From Micromonosporaceae bacterium KJ-029 (lineage in GTDB: Bacteria > Actinomycetota > Actinomycetes > Mycobacteriales > Micromonosporaceae), in NCBI GenBank assembly GCA_005402585.1, contig BIFP01000051.1, positions 248,001 to 312,000 of the forward strand: a stretch of 64,000 nucleotides of DNA, written 5' to 3'. Every line of letters begins with the position of its first letter. Positions within the stretch are counted from its first letter, which is position 1. This document shows positions 15,536 through 23,123 of this stretch, piece after piece. Made by a program: the position numbers and the translations under genes. Below the pieces are notes generated by a model. That model was not told the origin of the DNA, made no database searches, and saw nothing but the letters and a program-made list of their open reading frames with translations.

Positions 15536-16242
15536 CCGGCGGCCCGCCGGCGGCGCAGCGGCCGTACGTGCTGCTCAGCTGCGCGACCTCGATCGACGGC
15601 TACATCGACGATGCCTCCGACGAGCGGCTGCTGCTGTCCAACGACGCGGACCTCGACCGGGTCGACGCGGTCCGCGCCGGCTGCGACGCGATCCTGGTGG
15701 GCGCCGGCACGGTACGCCGCGACGATCCCCGGCTGTTGGTCCGCTGCGACCGTCGCCGGGCCGACCGGGTGGCCCGTGGCCTGTCGGAGTCCCCGACGCG
15801 GGTGACCCTGACCGGCTGCGGCGACCTGGACCCGGGCGCTCGGTTCTTCACCGTCGGTGACACCGACCGGATCGTCTACTGCGCCGGCGCAGCGGCGGAG
15901 AAGGCCCGGCACCGGCTGGGCGAACTGGCCACGGTGGTCGACGCCGGTGATCCGGTCGACCTGGCGCGGGCCCTAGCCGACCTCGCCGATCGGGGAGTGC
16001 GCCGGCTGCTGGTGGAGGGCGGTGCGAACGTGCACGGCCAGTTCCTGGCCGCGGGCCTGGCCGACGAGCTGCACCTGGTGGTGGCCCCGTTCTTCGTCGG
16101 GGACCGGCGGGCGCCCCGGTTCGTCGGCGACGGCCGGTTCCCGTGGCACCCGGGCCGCCGCGCCCAGGTGGTGGAGGCCCGCCAGATCGGCGACGTGGTG
16201 CTGACCCGCTACGCCCTCTCGGAACGCTGCGAGACGGCCTGA
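15532..16242 (+). CDS. RibD C-terminal/dihydrofolate-reductase-like pyrimidine reductase
   Basis: 236 aa. It has the RibD reductase pattern: LLSCATSIDGYIDD at the start, GCDAILVGAGTVRRDDPRL for NADPH and substrate contact, and VRRLLVEGGANVHGQFLAAGLADELHLVVAPFFVG near the end. The deaminase half of RibD is absent. Such enzymes reduce the ribosyl chain of GTP-derived aminopyrimidines to ribityl. GTG 15532 overlaps the cyclohydrolase stop, so the two are coupled, and together they would give a reduced aminopyrimidine phosphate that feeds the dead-PTPS branch. It is the last gene of the run. Confidence 0.87.
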   Translation: MTGGPPAAQRPYVLLSCATSIDGYIDDASDERLLLSNDADLDRVDAVRAGCDAILVGAGTVRRDDPRLLVRCDRRRADRVARGLSESPTRVTLTGCGDLDPGARFFTVGDTDRIVYCAGAAAEKARHRLGELATVVDAGDPVDLARALADLADRGVRRLLVEGGANVHGQFLAAGLADELHLVVAPFFVGDRRAPRFVGDGRFPWHPGRRAQVVEARQIGDVVLTRYALSERCETA

Positions 16243-16275
16243 GCGGCGCGAAGCCGCGAACCGGCCCGAGCCGGC

Positions 16276-16343
16276 GCCGGGATGTTAAGAGGGGGACCCT
16301 GCTATGCATGAGGCGTTAAGAAGGGGCCCTTCCTTGCACTTCG
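16276..16343. repeat. Tandem pair of TTAAGA(G/A)GGGG-type short palindromes
   Basis: GTTAAGAGGGGGACCCTGCTATGCAT is followed by GCGTTAAGAAGGGGCCCTTCCTTGCA. The second contains the near-palindromic AAGAAGGGGCCCTTCCTT. Copies of this type are, to my recollection, dispersed in Micromonosporaceae intergenic DNA. The repeat lies between convergent genes, may terminate transcription, and supplies the last codons and stop of the acetyltransferase gene. A diverged relative (AGGGAAGGCCCTTTCCT) is at 31331-31347. Confidence 0.6.
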
Positions 16344-16877
16344 GTCGAGGAACATCAGCCGGGCCCGCTTCTCCAGCAGGTCGATCAGCGGGCCCTCGAC
16401 GAAGCCGGCCCGTCGCAGCCGGGCGATCGCCTTGTCGTTGCGGGCGTCCGGCTCCATCACGATGCGCAACCGGCGGGGGTCGGTGAAGACGAAGGCGATG
16501 AACTCGGCCAGCAGCGTGCCGGTGAACCCCGGCTCGGTCCGGACCGGCGTGCCGATCAGCAGGTGGCCGCCGTGGTCGCCGGGGCGTACCGGGTAGCACT
16601 CGCCGACCGGGTCGTGTTCCGGCTCGTAGGTCTGGAACAACGCCACCGGGTCGCCGTCGCGCAGCGTGAGGTACGCGTGGTGGGTGGGCAGCGAGTCGAC
16701 GTACCGGTAGATCTCCGCGACGCGGTCCCGGTCGGCGTCGCGCATGCCCCAGTACCGGGCCCGTTCCTGGCTGACCCAGCCGTGGATCACGTCGGCGTCG
16801 GTCTCCGGCTCGACCGGCCGGAACGTGACCAGGCCGAACCCGGGCACCTGCCGCTGGTAGTGGTGGGGGTCAGGCAT
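16302..16877 (-). CDS. GNAT acetyltransferase of the siderophore (AlcB/IucB-like) type
   Basis: 191 aa. It shows the siderophore-acyltransferase pattern: HGWVSQERARYWGM, LFQTYEPEHDPVGECYPVRPGDHGGHLLIG, FIAFVFTDPRRLRIVMEPDARNDKAIARLRRAGF (acetyl-CoA site) and LFLDR-type end. It is a paralogue of DesC in the same region. The last 13 residues (RSARKGPFLTPHA) and the stop are encoded by the repeat at 16276-16343. Its ATG 16877 overlaps the acylase stop, so it is the last gene of the iron-regulated leftward operon. Likely acylates a hydroxylamine of a desferrioxamine precursor or an alternative substrate. Confidence 0.82.
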   Translation of the reverse strand: MPDPHHYQRQVPGFGLVTFRPVEPETDADVIHGWVSQERARYWGMRDADRDRVAEIYRYVDSLPTHHAYLTLRDGDPVALFQTYEPEHDPVGECYPVRPGDHGGHLLIGTPVRTEPGFTGTLLAEFIAFVFTDPRRLRIVMEPDARNDKAIARLRRAGFVEGPLIDLLEKRARLMFLDRSARKGPFLTPHA

Positions 16878-18939
16878 CGTGCTCCTCGGTCAGCCGGTTC
16901 CAGTCGCAGGTCACCTCGATCAGCTCGCCGCGCACCCAGAGCGGCAGCTGGTCGTCGCGGTGCCGGCCGGTGCCGTCGGCGCCGAGCGGCACCACCCACC
17001 GGCTGTCCTCGCGTCGGGCCAGGTCCCACGCGTAGCGGGCCGCCGGACCGCGTACGCACAGGTCGGTGACCCCGGGTACGCCGGAGGTGGCCAGCACGCA
17101 GTCGTGGTCCCCGGACAGTTCCGGCCCGAGCGGCGCGGCCGGATCGGGCAGCGCCCGCCACGGCGCGAGCCGGTGCCGGTCGCCCCAGCGGCGGGTGCCA
17201 CCGTCGGCGGCGACCTCCTCGACAGCGTCGCGGATCAGGGCCGCCCGGTCCAGTCCGGGCAGGTCGGCGCGGAGCAGCGGCGTGAGCGCGTACCCGACCC
17301 GGGGTGGCAGGGCCAGCCAGGGCCGGAACACCTCCGGGTAGGGCGGCGGCTCGGCCAGGGCGGCCAGCGCCGGGTGGGCGGCGAGCCGGCGTACCACGGC
17401 CGCCCGCAGGTCGGCGAAGGTCGCGGCGTCGACGCTGTCGGCGTCCATCCGGCGGTCCCAGCGCAGCAGCCGTGCCCGCAGGTCGGCGGCGACCACGCTG
17501 AGCCCGTCCACCCCGGCGAGCAGGTCCAGCAGTGGCCCGGCCGCGGCCAGGTAGGTGTCGGTGTGGACGGTGGACATCTGTTCGGGGTGCCAGCCGCTGC
17601 CGGTGGTGAGCAGCTCGCGGATCCGGTCGGCACGGTACGGCGGGGCGAACTCCACCCCGAGCGCGGCGGCGATCCCACGTTCGTTGGCCATCACCGCGAC
17701 CCCGTCGACCGGGGACTTGGGCATCGGGTGCCAGCCCCGCCAGGCGTGTTCCGCCTCCCAGCCGGGGACCACCCGCAGCCCGTTGTCGGGGTGCCGCCGC
17801 GGCACCCGGCCGGCGACCCGGTGCAGCAGCCCACCGGCGGTGTCGGCGGCGAGCACCACGTTGACCGGCTCCACCCAGCCGTCCAGCGCCGCGTCGATGT
17901 CGGCGACGGTGCGGGCGCGCAGCAGCGCGGGCAGCACGGCGAAGCCGAGGTCACCGGTGACCCGGGGCGGATGGCGCAGGCTGACCGTGATCGCCGGGTC
18001 GTCGTCGGGTCCGCCGGAGATCACCGGCCCCCGCTCGGTCTCGATCACCTCGACCTCGACCGGCTCGGCGCCAGCCACCTCGATCGTCTCGACCTGCCGG
18101 TACGCGGGCCGCCAGCCGTCCGGCCCGTACGCCTCGACCTGCGTGCCCCGGCGGCGCAGCCGCTCGGCGTACGCGTCCTGGTAGTCGGACATCGCGTTGG
18201 TGATGGCCCAGGCGACCTCGCCGGCGTGGCCGAAGTGCGCGATGCCGGGTATCCCGGGCACGGCGAGCCCGAGCACGTCGTACTCCGGGCAGGCCAGGCG
18301 GATCTGCTGGTAGATGCCGGGGGCCTCGATGAACCGGTGCGGGTCACCGGCGATCAGCGCGGCGCCGCTGGCGGTGTGTTCCCCGGTGAGCAGCCACCCG
18401 TTGCTGCCCGAGGTGACGTTACCGTCCACGGCGAACAGGCTGGCCGCCTGCGGGCCGAGCGTGCGCGCCACGTGTTCGCGCCAGAGTTTCGTGGGGAAGC
18501 CGGCGAACAGCACGTGGTGGGTGAGCCAGAGCGCGAGCGGCGTCCACGGCTGCCAGCGCCCGGGGGACAGGCCGGTGGCGGCGAACTCGGGTGCCCGCGC
18601 CGCGCCCTCGGCCAGGCCGGCGTTGACCCCGTCGACGTAGTGGCCCACCCACTCCGCGGTGGCCGGGTCGAGGGCGGCGTGGCAGCGTCGCGCGGTGTCG
18701 TCCAGCCGGGCCCGGCGGGCGAAGCTGTCCCAGGCCACGGCGTTCGCGCCGAGAAAGGCGGCGCTGGTGCCCTGCGAGCGGTGTCGTTCCACCTCGATCT
18801 GCCAGGCCCGGTCGTGGGCGGTGACCCGACCCTGCGCGTGGGCCAGCGATCCGGGATCGTCGGCGCGCAGGTGCGGGATCCCGTACGCGTCGCGGTAGCG
18901 ACGTCCACTGTGCACCGGCGTGGCGGTCCGCTCGCTCAT
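16870..18939 (-). CDS. Penicillin acylase family N-terminal nucleophile hydrolase
   Basis: 689 aa precursor. It starts MSERTATPVHSGRRYRDAYGIPHLRADD, a usual alpha-chain beginning, with no signal peptide. The nucleophile sits in VTSGSNGWLL (S179-N180-x-W182), where autocatalytic cleavage would create the beta-chain Ser N-terminus. GDPHRFIEAPGIYQQIRL and ITNAMSDYQDAY are further family landmarks, and VKHF-like Asn/Arg residues follow. Family members cleave amide-linked acyl groups from penicillins, homoserine lactones and, in PvdQ, a fatty acid from pyoverdine precursor. Lack of a signal peptide suggests cytoplasmic action. Its ATG overlaps the ABC ATPase stop. A role in removing or exchanging acyl groups on hydroxamate siderophores is inferred from position. 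Confidence 0.87.
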   Translation of the reverse strand: MSERTATPVHSGRRYRDAYGIPHLRADDPGSLAHAQGRVTAHDRAWQIEVERHRSQGTSAAFLGANAVAWDSFARRARLDDTARRCHAALDPATAEWVGHYVDGVNAGLAEGAARAPEFAATGLSPGRWQPWTPLALWLTHHVLFAGFPTKLWREHVARTLGPQAASLFAVDGNVTSGSNGWLLTGEHTASGAALIAGDPHRFIEAPGIYQQIRLACPEYDVLGLAVPGIPGIAHFGHAGEVAWAITNAMSDYQDAYAERLRRRGTQVEAYGPDGWRPAYRQVETIEVAGAEPVEVEVIETERGPVISGGPDDDPAITVSLRHPPRVTGDLGFAVLPALLRARTVADIDAALDGWVEPVNVVLAADTAGGLLHRVAGRVPRRHPDNGLRVVPGWEAEHAWRGWHPMPKSPVDGVAVMANERGIAAALGVEFAPPYRADRIRELLTTGSGWHPEQMSTVHTDTYLAAAGPLLDLLAGVDGLSVVAADLRARLLRWDRRMDADSVDAATFADLRAAVVRRLAAHPALAALAEPPPYPEVFRPWLALPPRVGYALTPLLRADLPGLDRAALIRDAVEEVAADGGTRRWGDRHRLAPWRALPDPAAPLGPELSGDHDCVLATSGVPGVTDLCVRGPAARYAWDLARREDSRWVVPLGADGTGRHRDDQLPLWVRGELIEVTCDWNRLTEEHDA

Positions 18940-19745
18940 CGGGTCACCGTACCGGCCCGGGCCCGCGCCGCCGGGACCACCAGCGGGGTGCCTGTCTCCG
19001 GGTCGGCGATGACCCGGCAGGGCAGCCCGAAGACCTCCTCGACCAGGTCGGCGGTGACGATCTGCCGGGGCTCGCCGGCGGCGACCACCTGGCCGCCGCG
19101 CATCGCGATCAGGTGGGTGGCGTAGCGGGCGGCGTGGTTGAGGTCGTGCAGCACCGCGACCAGGGTGCGGCCCTGCTCCTCGTGCAGCCGCGCGCACAGG
19201 TCGAGCACCTCGATCTGGTGGGCGATGTCGAGGTAGGTGGTCGGCTCGTCCAGCAACAGCAGCGGGGTCTGCTGGGCCAGGGCCATGGCCAGCCAGACCC
19301 GCTGCCGCTGGCCGCCGGAGAGTTCGTCGACCCGGCGGTCGGCGAGGTCGGCGACGCCGGTCGCGGCCATCGACTCGGCCACGATCCGCTCGTCGTCGCG
19401 GGACCACTGCCGCAGCAGGCCCTGGTGCGGGTAGCGGCCCCGGGCCACCAGGTCGGCCACGCCGATGCCGTCCGGGGTGATCGGCGACTGCGGCAACAGC
19501 CCGAGCGTACGGGCCACCACGCGGGCCGGCCGCCGGTGGATGTCCTCCCCGTCGAGCAGCACCGACCCGGCGGCCGGCTTCAGCAGCCGGGACAGCGCGC
19601 GCAGCAGGGTCGACTTGCCGCACGCGTTCGGGCCGATGATGACGGTGAAGGACCGGTCCGGGACGGCGACGGTCAGGCCGTCGGCCACGACGCGCCGGTC
19701 GTAGGCGAGCCGCAGCCCGCCGCCGTCGAGCCGGGAGGTCGGCAT
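18936..19745 (-). CDS. Siderophore ABC transporter ATP-binding protein (FepC/FecE type)
   Basis: 269 aa. Walker A GPNACGKST, Q-loop LLPQSPITPD, signature LSGGQRQRVWLAMALAQ, Walker B LLLLDEPTTYLD and switch HDLNHA are all present. It powers ferric-siderophore import with the two permeases encoded upstream. ATG 19745 has GGAG eight nt upstream; a GTG at 19778 overlapping the permease stop lacks a ribosome site. Its 3' end overlaps the acylase start (ATGA). Confidence 0.95.
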   Translation of the reverse strand: MPTSRLDGGGLRLAYDRRVVADGLTVAVPDRSFTVIIGPNACGKSTLLRALSRLLKPAAGSVLLDGEDIHRRPARVVARTLGLLPQSPITPDGIGVADLVARGRYPHQGLLRQWSRDDERIVAESMAATGVADLADRRVDELSGGQRQRVWLAMALAQQTPLLLLDEPTTYLDIAHQIEVLDLCARLHEEQGRTLVAVLHDLNHAARYATHLIAMRGGQVVAAGEPRQIVTADLVEEVFGLPCRVIADPETGTPLVVPAARARAGTVTR

Positions 19746-19774
19746 GCTGGTTGCTCCGTTCTCGTTGGTGGTCG

Positions 19775-20797
19775 TCACAGCCGGCCGGCCCGGCGTTCGG
19801 TGGCCAGCAGCCAGACCAGGTAGCCGCCGCCGATCACGCCGGTCACCACGCCGACCGGGAGTTGGGCGGGGAAGGCCCGCACCGCCACCTGGTCCGCGGT
19901 GACCGTCAGCAGCGCCCCGGAGATCGCCGCGGGCAGCAGGTTGGTCCCCGGCGCCCGGGTCAGCCGCCGGGCGAGGTGCGGGGCGGTGAGCGCGACGAAC
20001 GACACCGGGCCGGCGGCGGCGGCCGAGAGGGCGACCAGCAGCACCGCCGCGGCGAGCAGCACCATCCGCAGTCGGTGCACGTTCACCCCCAGCCCGGTGG
20101 CGGCGTCGTCGCCCAGTTCGGTCATTCGCAGCGCCGGGCCGCAGGCGAGCAGCACCGGCACCGCCACCACGAGGGCGGCCAGCAGCGGGGCGGCATTGGA
20201 CCAGCCCCGGCCGTCGAGGCTGCCGGTGAGCCAGAGCATGGCGCGGGCCGCCTCCATCAGCGGCGCCCGGGTCAGCAGGTAGCCGTTGACGCCGGTGAGG
20301 ATGGCTGACATACCGATGCCGACCAGGACCAGCCGGTAGCCGTGTACGCCTCGCCGCCAGGCGACGAGGTAGATCAGCAGCCCGGTGGTGATGCCGCCGA
20401 GTGCCGCGGCGCCGGCGAGGGCGGCGCTGCTGCCGCCGAGCACCACCACGACCAGCGCGCCGGTCGCCGCGCCCTGGGTGAAGCCGAGGATGTCGGGGCT
20501 GCCCAGCGGGTTGCCGACCAGCGACTGGAACACCGCGCCGGCCAGCCCCAGGGCGGCGCCGACGGCCAGTCCGGTGACCAGCCGGGGCAGTCTCAGCTGG
20601 GTGACGATGAACTCCTCGGCGGCGCTGCCGCCGCCGGTCAGGGTGCGTAGCACGTCGGCCGGCGTCATCGGGTAGTCGCCGTGGCCGACGGCCAGGACGC
20701 CCACCGCCAGCGTGAGCAGCCCGCACGCCAGGCCCACGGCGAGCGCCCGGGGGTGCAGCCGGAGGGAGAGCCGGCCCGGGGTACGGATCACGATCAT
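19775..20797 (-). CDS. FecCD-family iron-siderophore ABC permease
   Basis: 340 aa, about ten helices. It contains the FecCD landmarks RLPRLVTGLAVGAALGLAGAVFQSLVGNPLGSPDILG and the coupling region GPVSFVALTAPHLARRL, and ends with ITADQVAVRAF-type and LPVGVVTGVIGGGYLVWLL. It forms a heterodimer with the permease encoded upstream, whose stop it overlaps (ATGA, 20794-20797). It imports ferrioxamine-type complexes delivered by the lipoprotein encoded at 21953. Confidence 0.95.
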   Translation of the reverse strand: MIVIRTPGRLSLRLHPRALAVGLACGLLTLAVGVLAVGHGDYPMTPADVLRTLTGGGSAAEEFIVTQLRLPRLVTGLAVGAALGLAGAVFQSLVGNPLGSPDILGFTQGAATGALVVVVLGGSSAALAGAAALGGITTGLLIYLVAWRRGVHGYRLVLVGIGMSAILTGVNGYLLTRAPLMEAARAMLWLTGSLDGRGWSNAAPLLAALVVAVPVLLACGPALRMTELGDDAATGLGVNVHRLRMVLLAAAVLLVALSAAAAGPVSFVALTAPHLARRLTRAPGTNLLPAAISGALLTVTADQVAVRAFPAQLPVGVVTGVIGGGYLVWLLATERRAGRL

Positions 20798-21840
20798 GGG
20801 CGGGCCGTCGTCCGGGTGACCAGCCAGAGGAAGAGCGGGCCGCCGAGCACCGCGGTGACGATGCCGACCTGGAGTTCGCCGGGGCGGCCGAGGACCCGGC
20901 CGAGCACGTCGGAGCCGAGCAGCAGCATCGGGGCGAGCAGCCCGCAGTACGGCAGCAGCCAGCGCAGGTCCGGCCCGGTGAGGGCGCGCACCAGGTGCGG
21001 CACGATCAGCCCGACGAAGACGATCGGCCCGCAGGCGGCGGTGGCGGCGCCGCAGAGCAGGGTGATGGCGGCGATCACCACCACCCGGATCAGCGCCGGG
21101 CGCGCGCCCAGTGCCTGGGCGGTGTCCTCGCCGAGGGCCAACGCGTTCAGCGGCCGGGCGGCGGCCAGGGCGACCAGCAGCCCGACCGCGATGAACGGCA
21201 GCACCTGCCGCACGGTGTCGGTGTCGGCGCTGGCCAGCGACCCGACCGTCCAGAAGCGCAGCCGTTCCAGGCCGGCGGAGTCGAGCAGCATCACCGCGCT
21301 GACGTACGAGTAGAGGGCCGCGTTGAGCGCGGCGCCGGCCAGCGCCAGCCGGGCCGGGGTAGCCGAGCGCCCGCCGCCGACCGCGTACACGCCGACGGTC
21401 ACCACGGCCGCGCCGAGAAGCGCGAACCACACCTGTCCGGTGCCACCACCGACGCCGAACAGCAGCGCGGCGGTGGCGATCGCGGCGGCGGCGCCGGCGT
21501 TGATGCCGAGCAGCCCGGGGTCGGCGAGCGGGTTGCGGGTCAGCGCCTGCATCGCCGCGCCGGCGACGCCGAGGGCGGTGCCGGCGAGCAGGCCGAGCAG
21601 CGTACGCGGCAGGCGCATCTGCCGCACCACGGCGTACTCGGCGGCGTCGCGGTCCAGCAGGGCGTGCCACACCTCGGACAGCGGGACGGGCTTGGCGCCG
21701 ACCGCGATGCTGAGCACCGCGACGGCGAGCAGCGCCAGCGCGGCGGCGGCGAGACCGCTGGCCCGCAACGTGGCGCGGTGACGCGGCGGCGGGGCGGTCC
21801 GGGTCGACGCTTCGTCGGGTGGCGACTCGATGACGGACAG
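20794..21840 (-). CDS. FecCD-family iron-siderophore ABC permease, probable CTG start
   Basis: 348 aa if started at CTG 21840, which has GGAG (21847-21850) six nt upstream and gives LSVIESPPDEAS as a cytoplasmic N-terminus. The only conventional candidate is TTG 21768 (324 aa), which has no ribosome site and leaves just five residues before the first helix. No in-frame ATG or GTG exists. The body has RLPRTLLGLLAGTALGVAGAAMQALTRNPLADPGLLG and GPIVFVGLIVPHLVRAL. It is the first gene of the leftward iron operon, immediately beside the iron box. The start choice is uncertain; family identity is not. Confidence 0.9.
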   Translation of the reverse strand: MSVIESPPDEASTRTAPPPRHRATLRASGLAAAALALLAVAVLSIAVGAKPVPLSEVWHALLDRDAAEYAVVRQMRLPRTLLGLLAGTALGVAGAAMQALTRNPLADPGLLGINAGAAAAIATAALLFGVGGGTGQVWFALLGAAVVTVGVYAVGGGRSATPARLALAGAALNAALYSYVSAVMLLDSAGLERLRFWTVGSLASADTDTVRQVLPFIAVGLLVALAAARPLNALALGEDTAQALGARPALIRVVVIAAITLLCGAATAACGPIVFVGLIVPHLVRALTGPDLRWLLPYCGLLAPMLLLGSDVLGRVLGRPGELQVGIVTAVLGGPLFLWLVTRTTARP

Positions 21841-21875
21841 TGTGGACTCCAGTGGTGCGAAACGCCGATCGGGGC

Positions 21876-21910
21876 TTGACAGGAAGTTAGGTTAGGTTAG
21901 CCTAACCCCG
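21876..21910. promoter_or_regulatory. Iron box (DmdR/IdeR site) overlapping a TTGACA promoter
   Basis: TTAGGTTAGGTTAGCCTAAC spans 21887-21906, and the core GGTTAGCCTAACC (21895-21907) is a near-perfect dyad matching the actinobacterial iron box TTAGGTTAGGCTAACCTAA. It lies 11-16 bp after TTGACA (21876-21881), where the -10 element of the rightward promoter must be, and 47 bp upstream of the CTG start of the leftward permease gene. Iron-loaded repressor here would silence uptake, acylase and biosynthesis genes together. Confidence 0.9.
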
Positions 21911-21952
21911 GCTGTCCACGGTCCCCCGAGGCCCTGATCGAAAGACGACACG

Positions 21953-22984
21953 ATGCCTGATCCCGTCTCCGCCCGCCGCCTCTCCCGCCGGGGGTTGCTC
22001 GCCGCTGGTGGCGCCGCCGCCGTGGCTGCCGTGCTCGCCGGCTGTGGCCGGGACGACGCCGTGAATCCCAACACGGACAACGGCTCTGGCCCGTGGTCGT
22101 TCACCGACGACCGCCCTGAGACGGTCACCGCCGAGACCCGGCCCGCGCGGGTGGTCGCCTTCACCGGCTCCGCCGCCGCGCTGGTTGATTTCGGACTCAG
22201 CCGGGAGGTGGTCGGCGTCTTCGGCGAGACCAGGCGGGCCGACGGCAGCGCCGACCCGCAGGCCGGCCAGCTGGACGTGGAGAGCGTGGAGATCCTCGGT
22301 AACGTGTGGGGCGAGTTCAGCGTCGAGAAGTACGCCGGGCTGCGCCCGGAGCTGCTGGTCACCCACATGTACGACCCGGGCGCCTACTGGTACGTGCCGG
22401 ACGAGAGCAAGGACCAGATCCTCCCGCTCGCGCCGGTGGTCACCATCACCACCGCCCGGGTGCCGATGACCAAGCCGATCGAGCGGTACGCCCAGCTCGC
22501 CGAGTCCCTCGGCGCGGACCTGTCGGCGACCAGGGTCACCGACGCCAAGGCCCGCTTCGAGGCCGCCGCCGAGGCGGTACGCCAGGCGGTCAGGGCCAAC
22601 CCGGGCATCAAGGTGATGGCCGCCTCCGGCAGCCCCGACCTGTTCTACGTCTCCAACCCCAAGGTCAGCACCGACCTGATGTACTTCGCCGACCTCGGCG
22701 TCGACATCGTGGTGCCCACCAAACTCGAAGCCGGCGACTATTTCGAGTCGCTCAGCTGGGAGAACGCCGGCAAGTTCCCGGCCGACCTGATCCTGCTCGA
22801 CAACCGCAGCACCGCCCTGCAGCCGACCGACCTGGCCGCCAAGCCCACCTGGAAGCAGTTACCCGCCGTGCGGGCCGGGCAGGTCACCCCGTGGGACGCG
22901 GTACCCCGCTTCTCGTACGCCGGCGCGGCTCCGCTGCTGGAGGACCTCGCCAAGGCGATCCAGGGCGCGAAGAAGCTGACCTGA
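21953..22984 (+). CDS. Ferric-siderophore substrate-binding lipoprotein (DesE-like)
   Basis: 343 aa. The signal has a twin-arginine look (RRLSRRGLLAAGG) and a lipobox LAGC near residue 33. The mature part is a class III (FepB/FhuD-type) binding protein: RPARVVAFTGSAAALVDFG, ELLVTHMYDPGAYWYV and WEN-AGKFPADLILLDNR. It binds the ferric hydroxamate outside the membrane and hands it to the divergent ABC transporter. It directly follows the iron box and precedes desABCD, like desE near desABCD in Streptomyces. Confidence 0.93.
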   Translation: MPDPVSARRLSRRGLLAAGGAAAVAAVLAGCGRDDAVNPNTDNGSGPWSFTDDRPETVTAETRPARVVAFTGSAAALVDFGLSREVVGVFGETRRADGSADPQAGQLDVESVEILGNVWGEFSVEKYAGLRPELLVTHMYDPGAYWYVPDESKDQILPLAPVVTITTARVPMTKPIERYAQLAESLGADLSATRVTDAKARFEAAAEAVRQAVRANPGIKVMAASGSPDLFYVSNPKVSTDLMYFADLGVDIVVPTKLEAGDYFESLSWENAGKFPADLILLDNRSTALQPTDLAAKPTWKQLPAVRAGQVTPWDAVPRFSYAGAAPLLEDLAKAIQGAKKLT

Positions 22985-23123
22985 CGCCCTGGGCGGCCGG
23001 CGGTGGGCCATCCACCGGCCGCCCATCCACCACCCTCACCGAACCGCAGCACCCGCCGCGCCATGCGTGGGCGGCGGGTTCCGGCTGCCCGAAACCGAAC
23101 CGCCGAGCGTGGAGGACATGTCC

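Noticed and set aside
16302-16877. Regarding the second GNAT gene as a broken copy of desC
   Set aside because: Although the C-terminus is repeat-derived, all acetyl-CoA and substrate blocks are intact and the length is normal, so it is probably functional.
16879-19125. 748-aa plus-strand ORF opposite the acylase gene
   Set aside because: Gly/Val/Arg/Gln-rich shadow; the minus strand encodes a full penicillin acylase with motifs.
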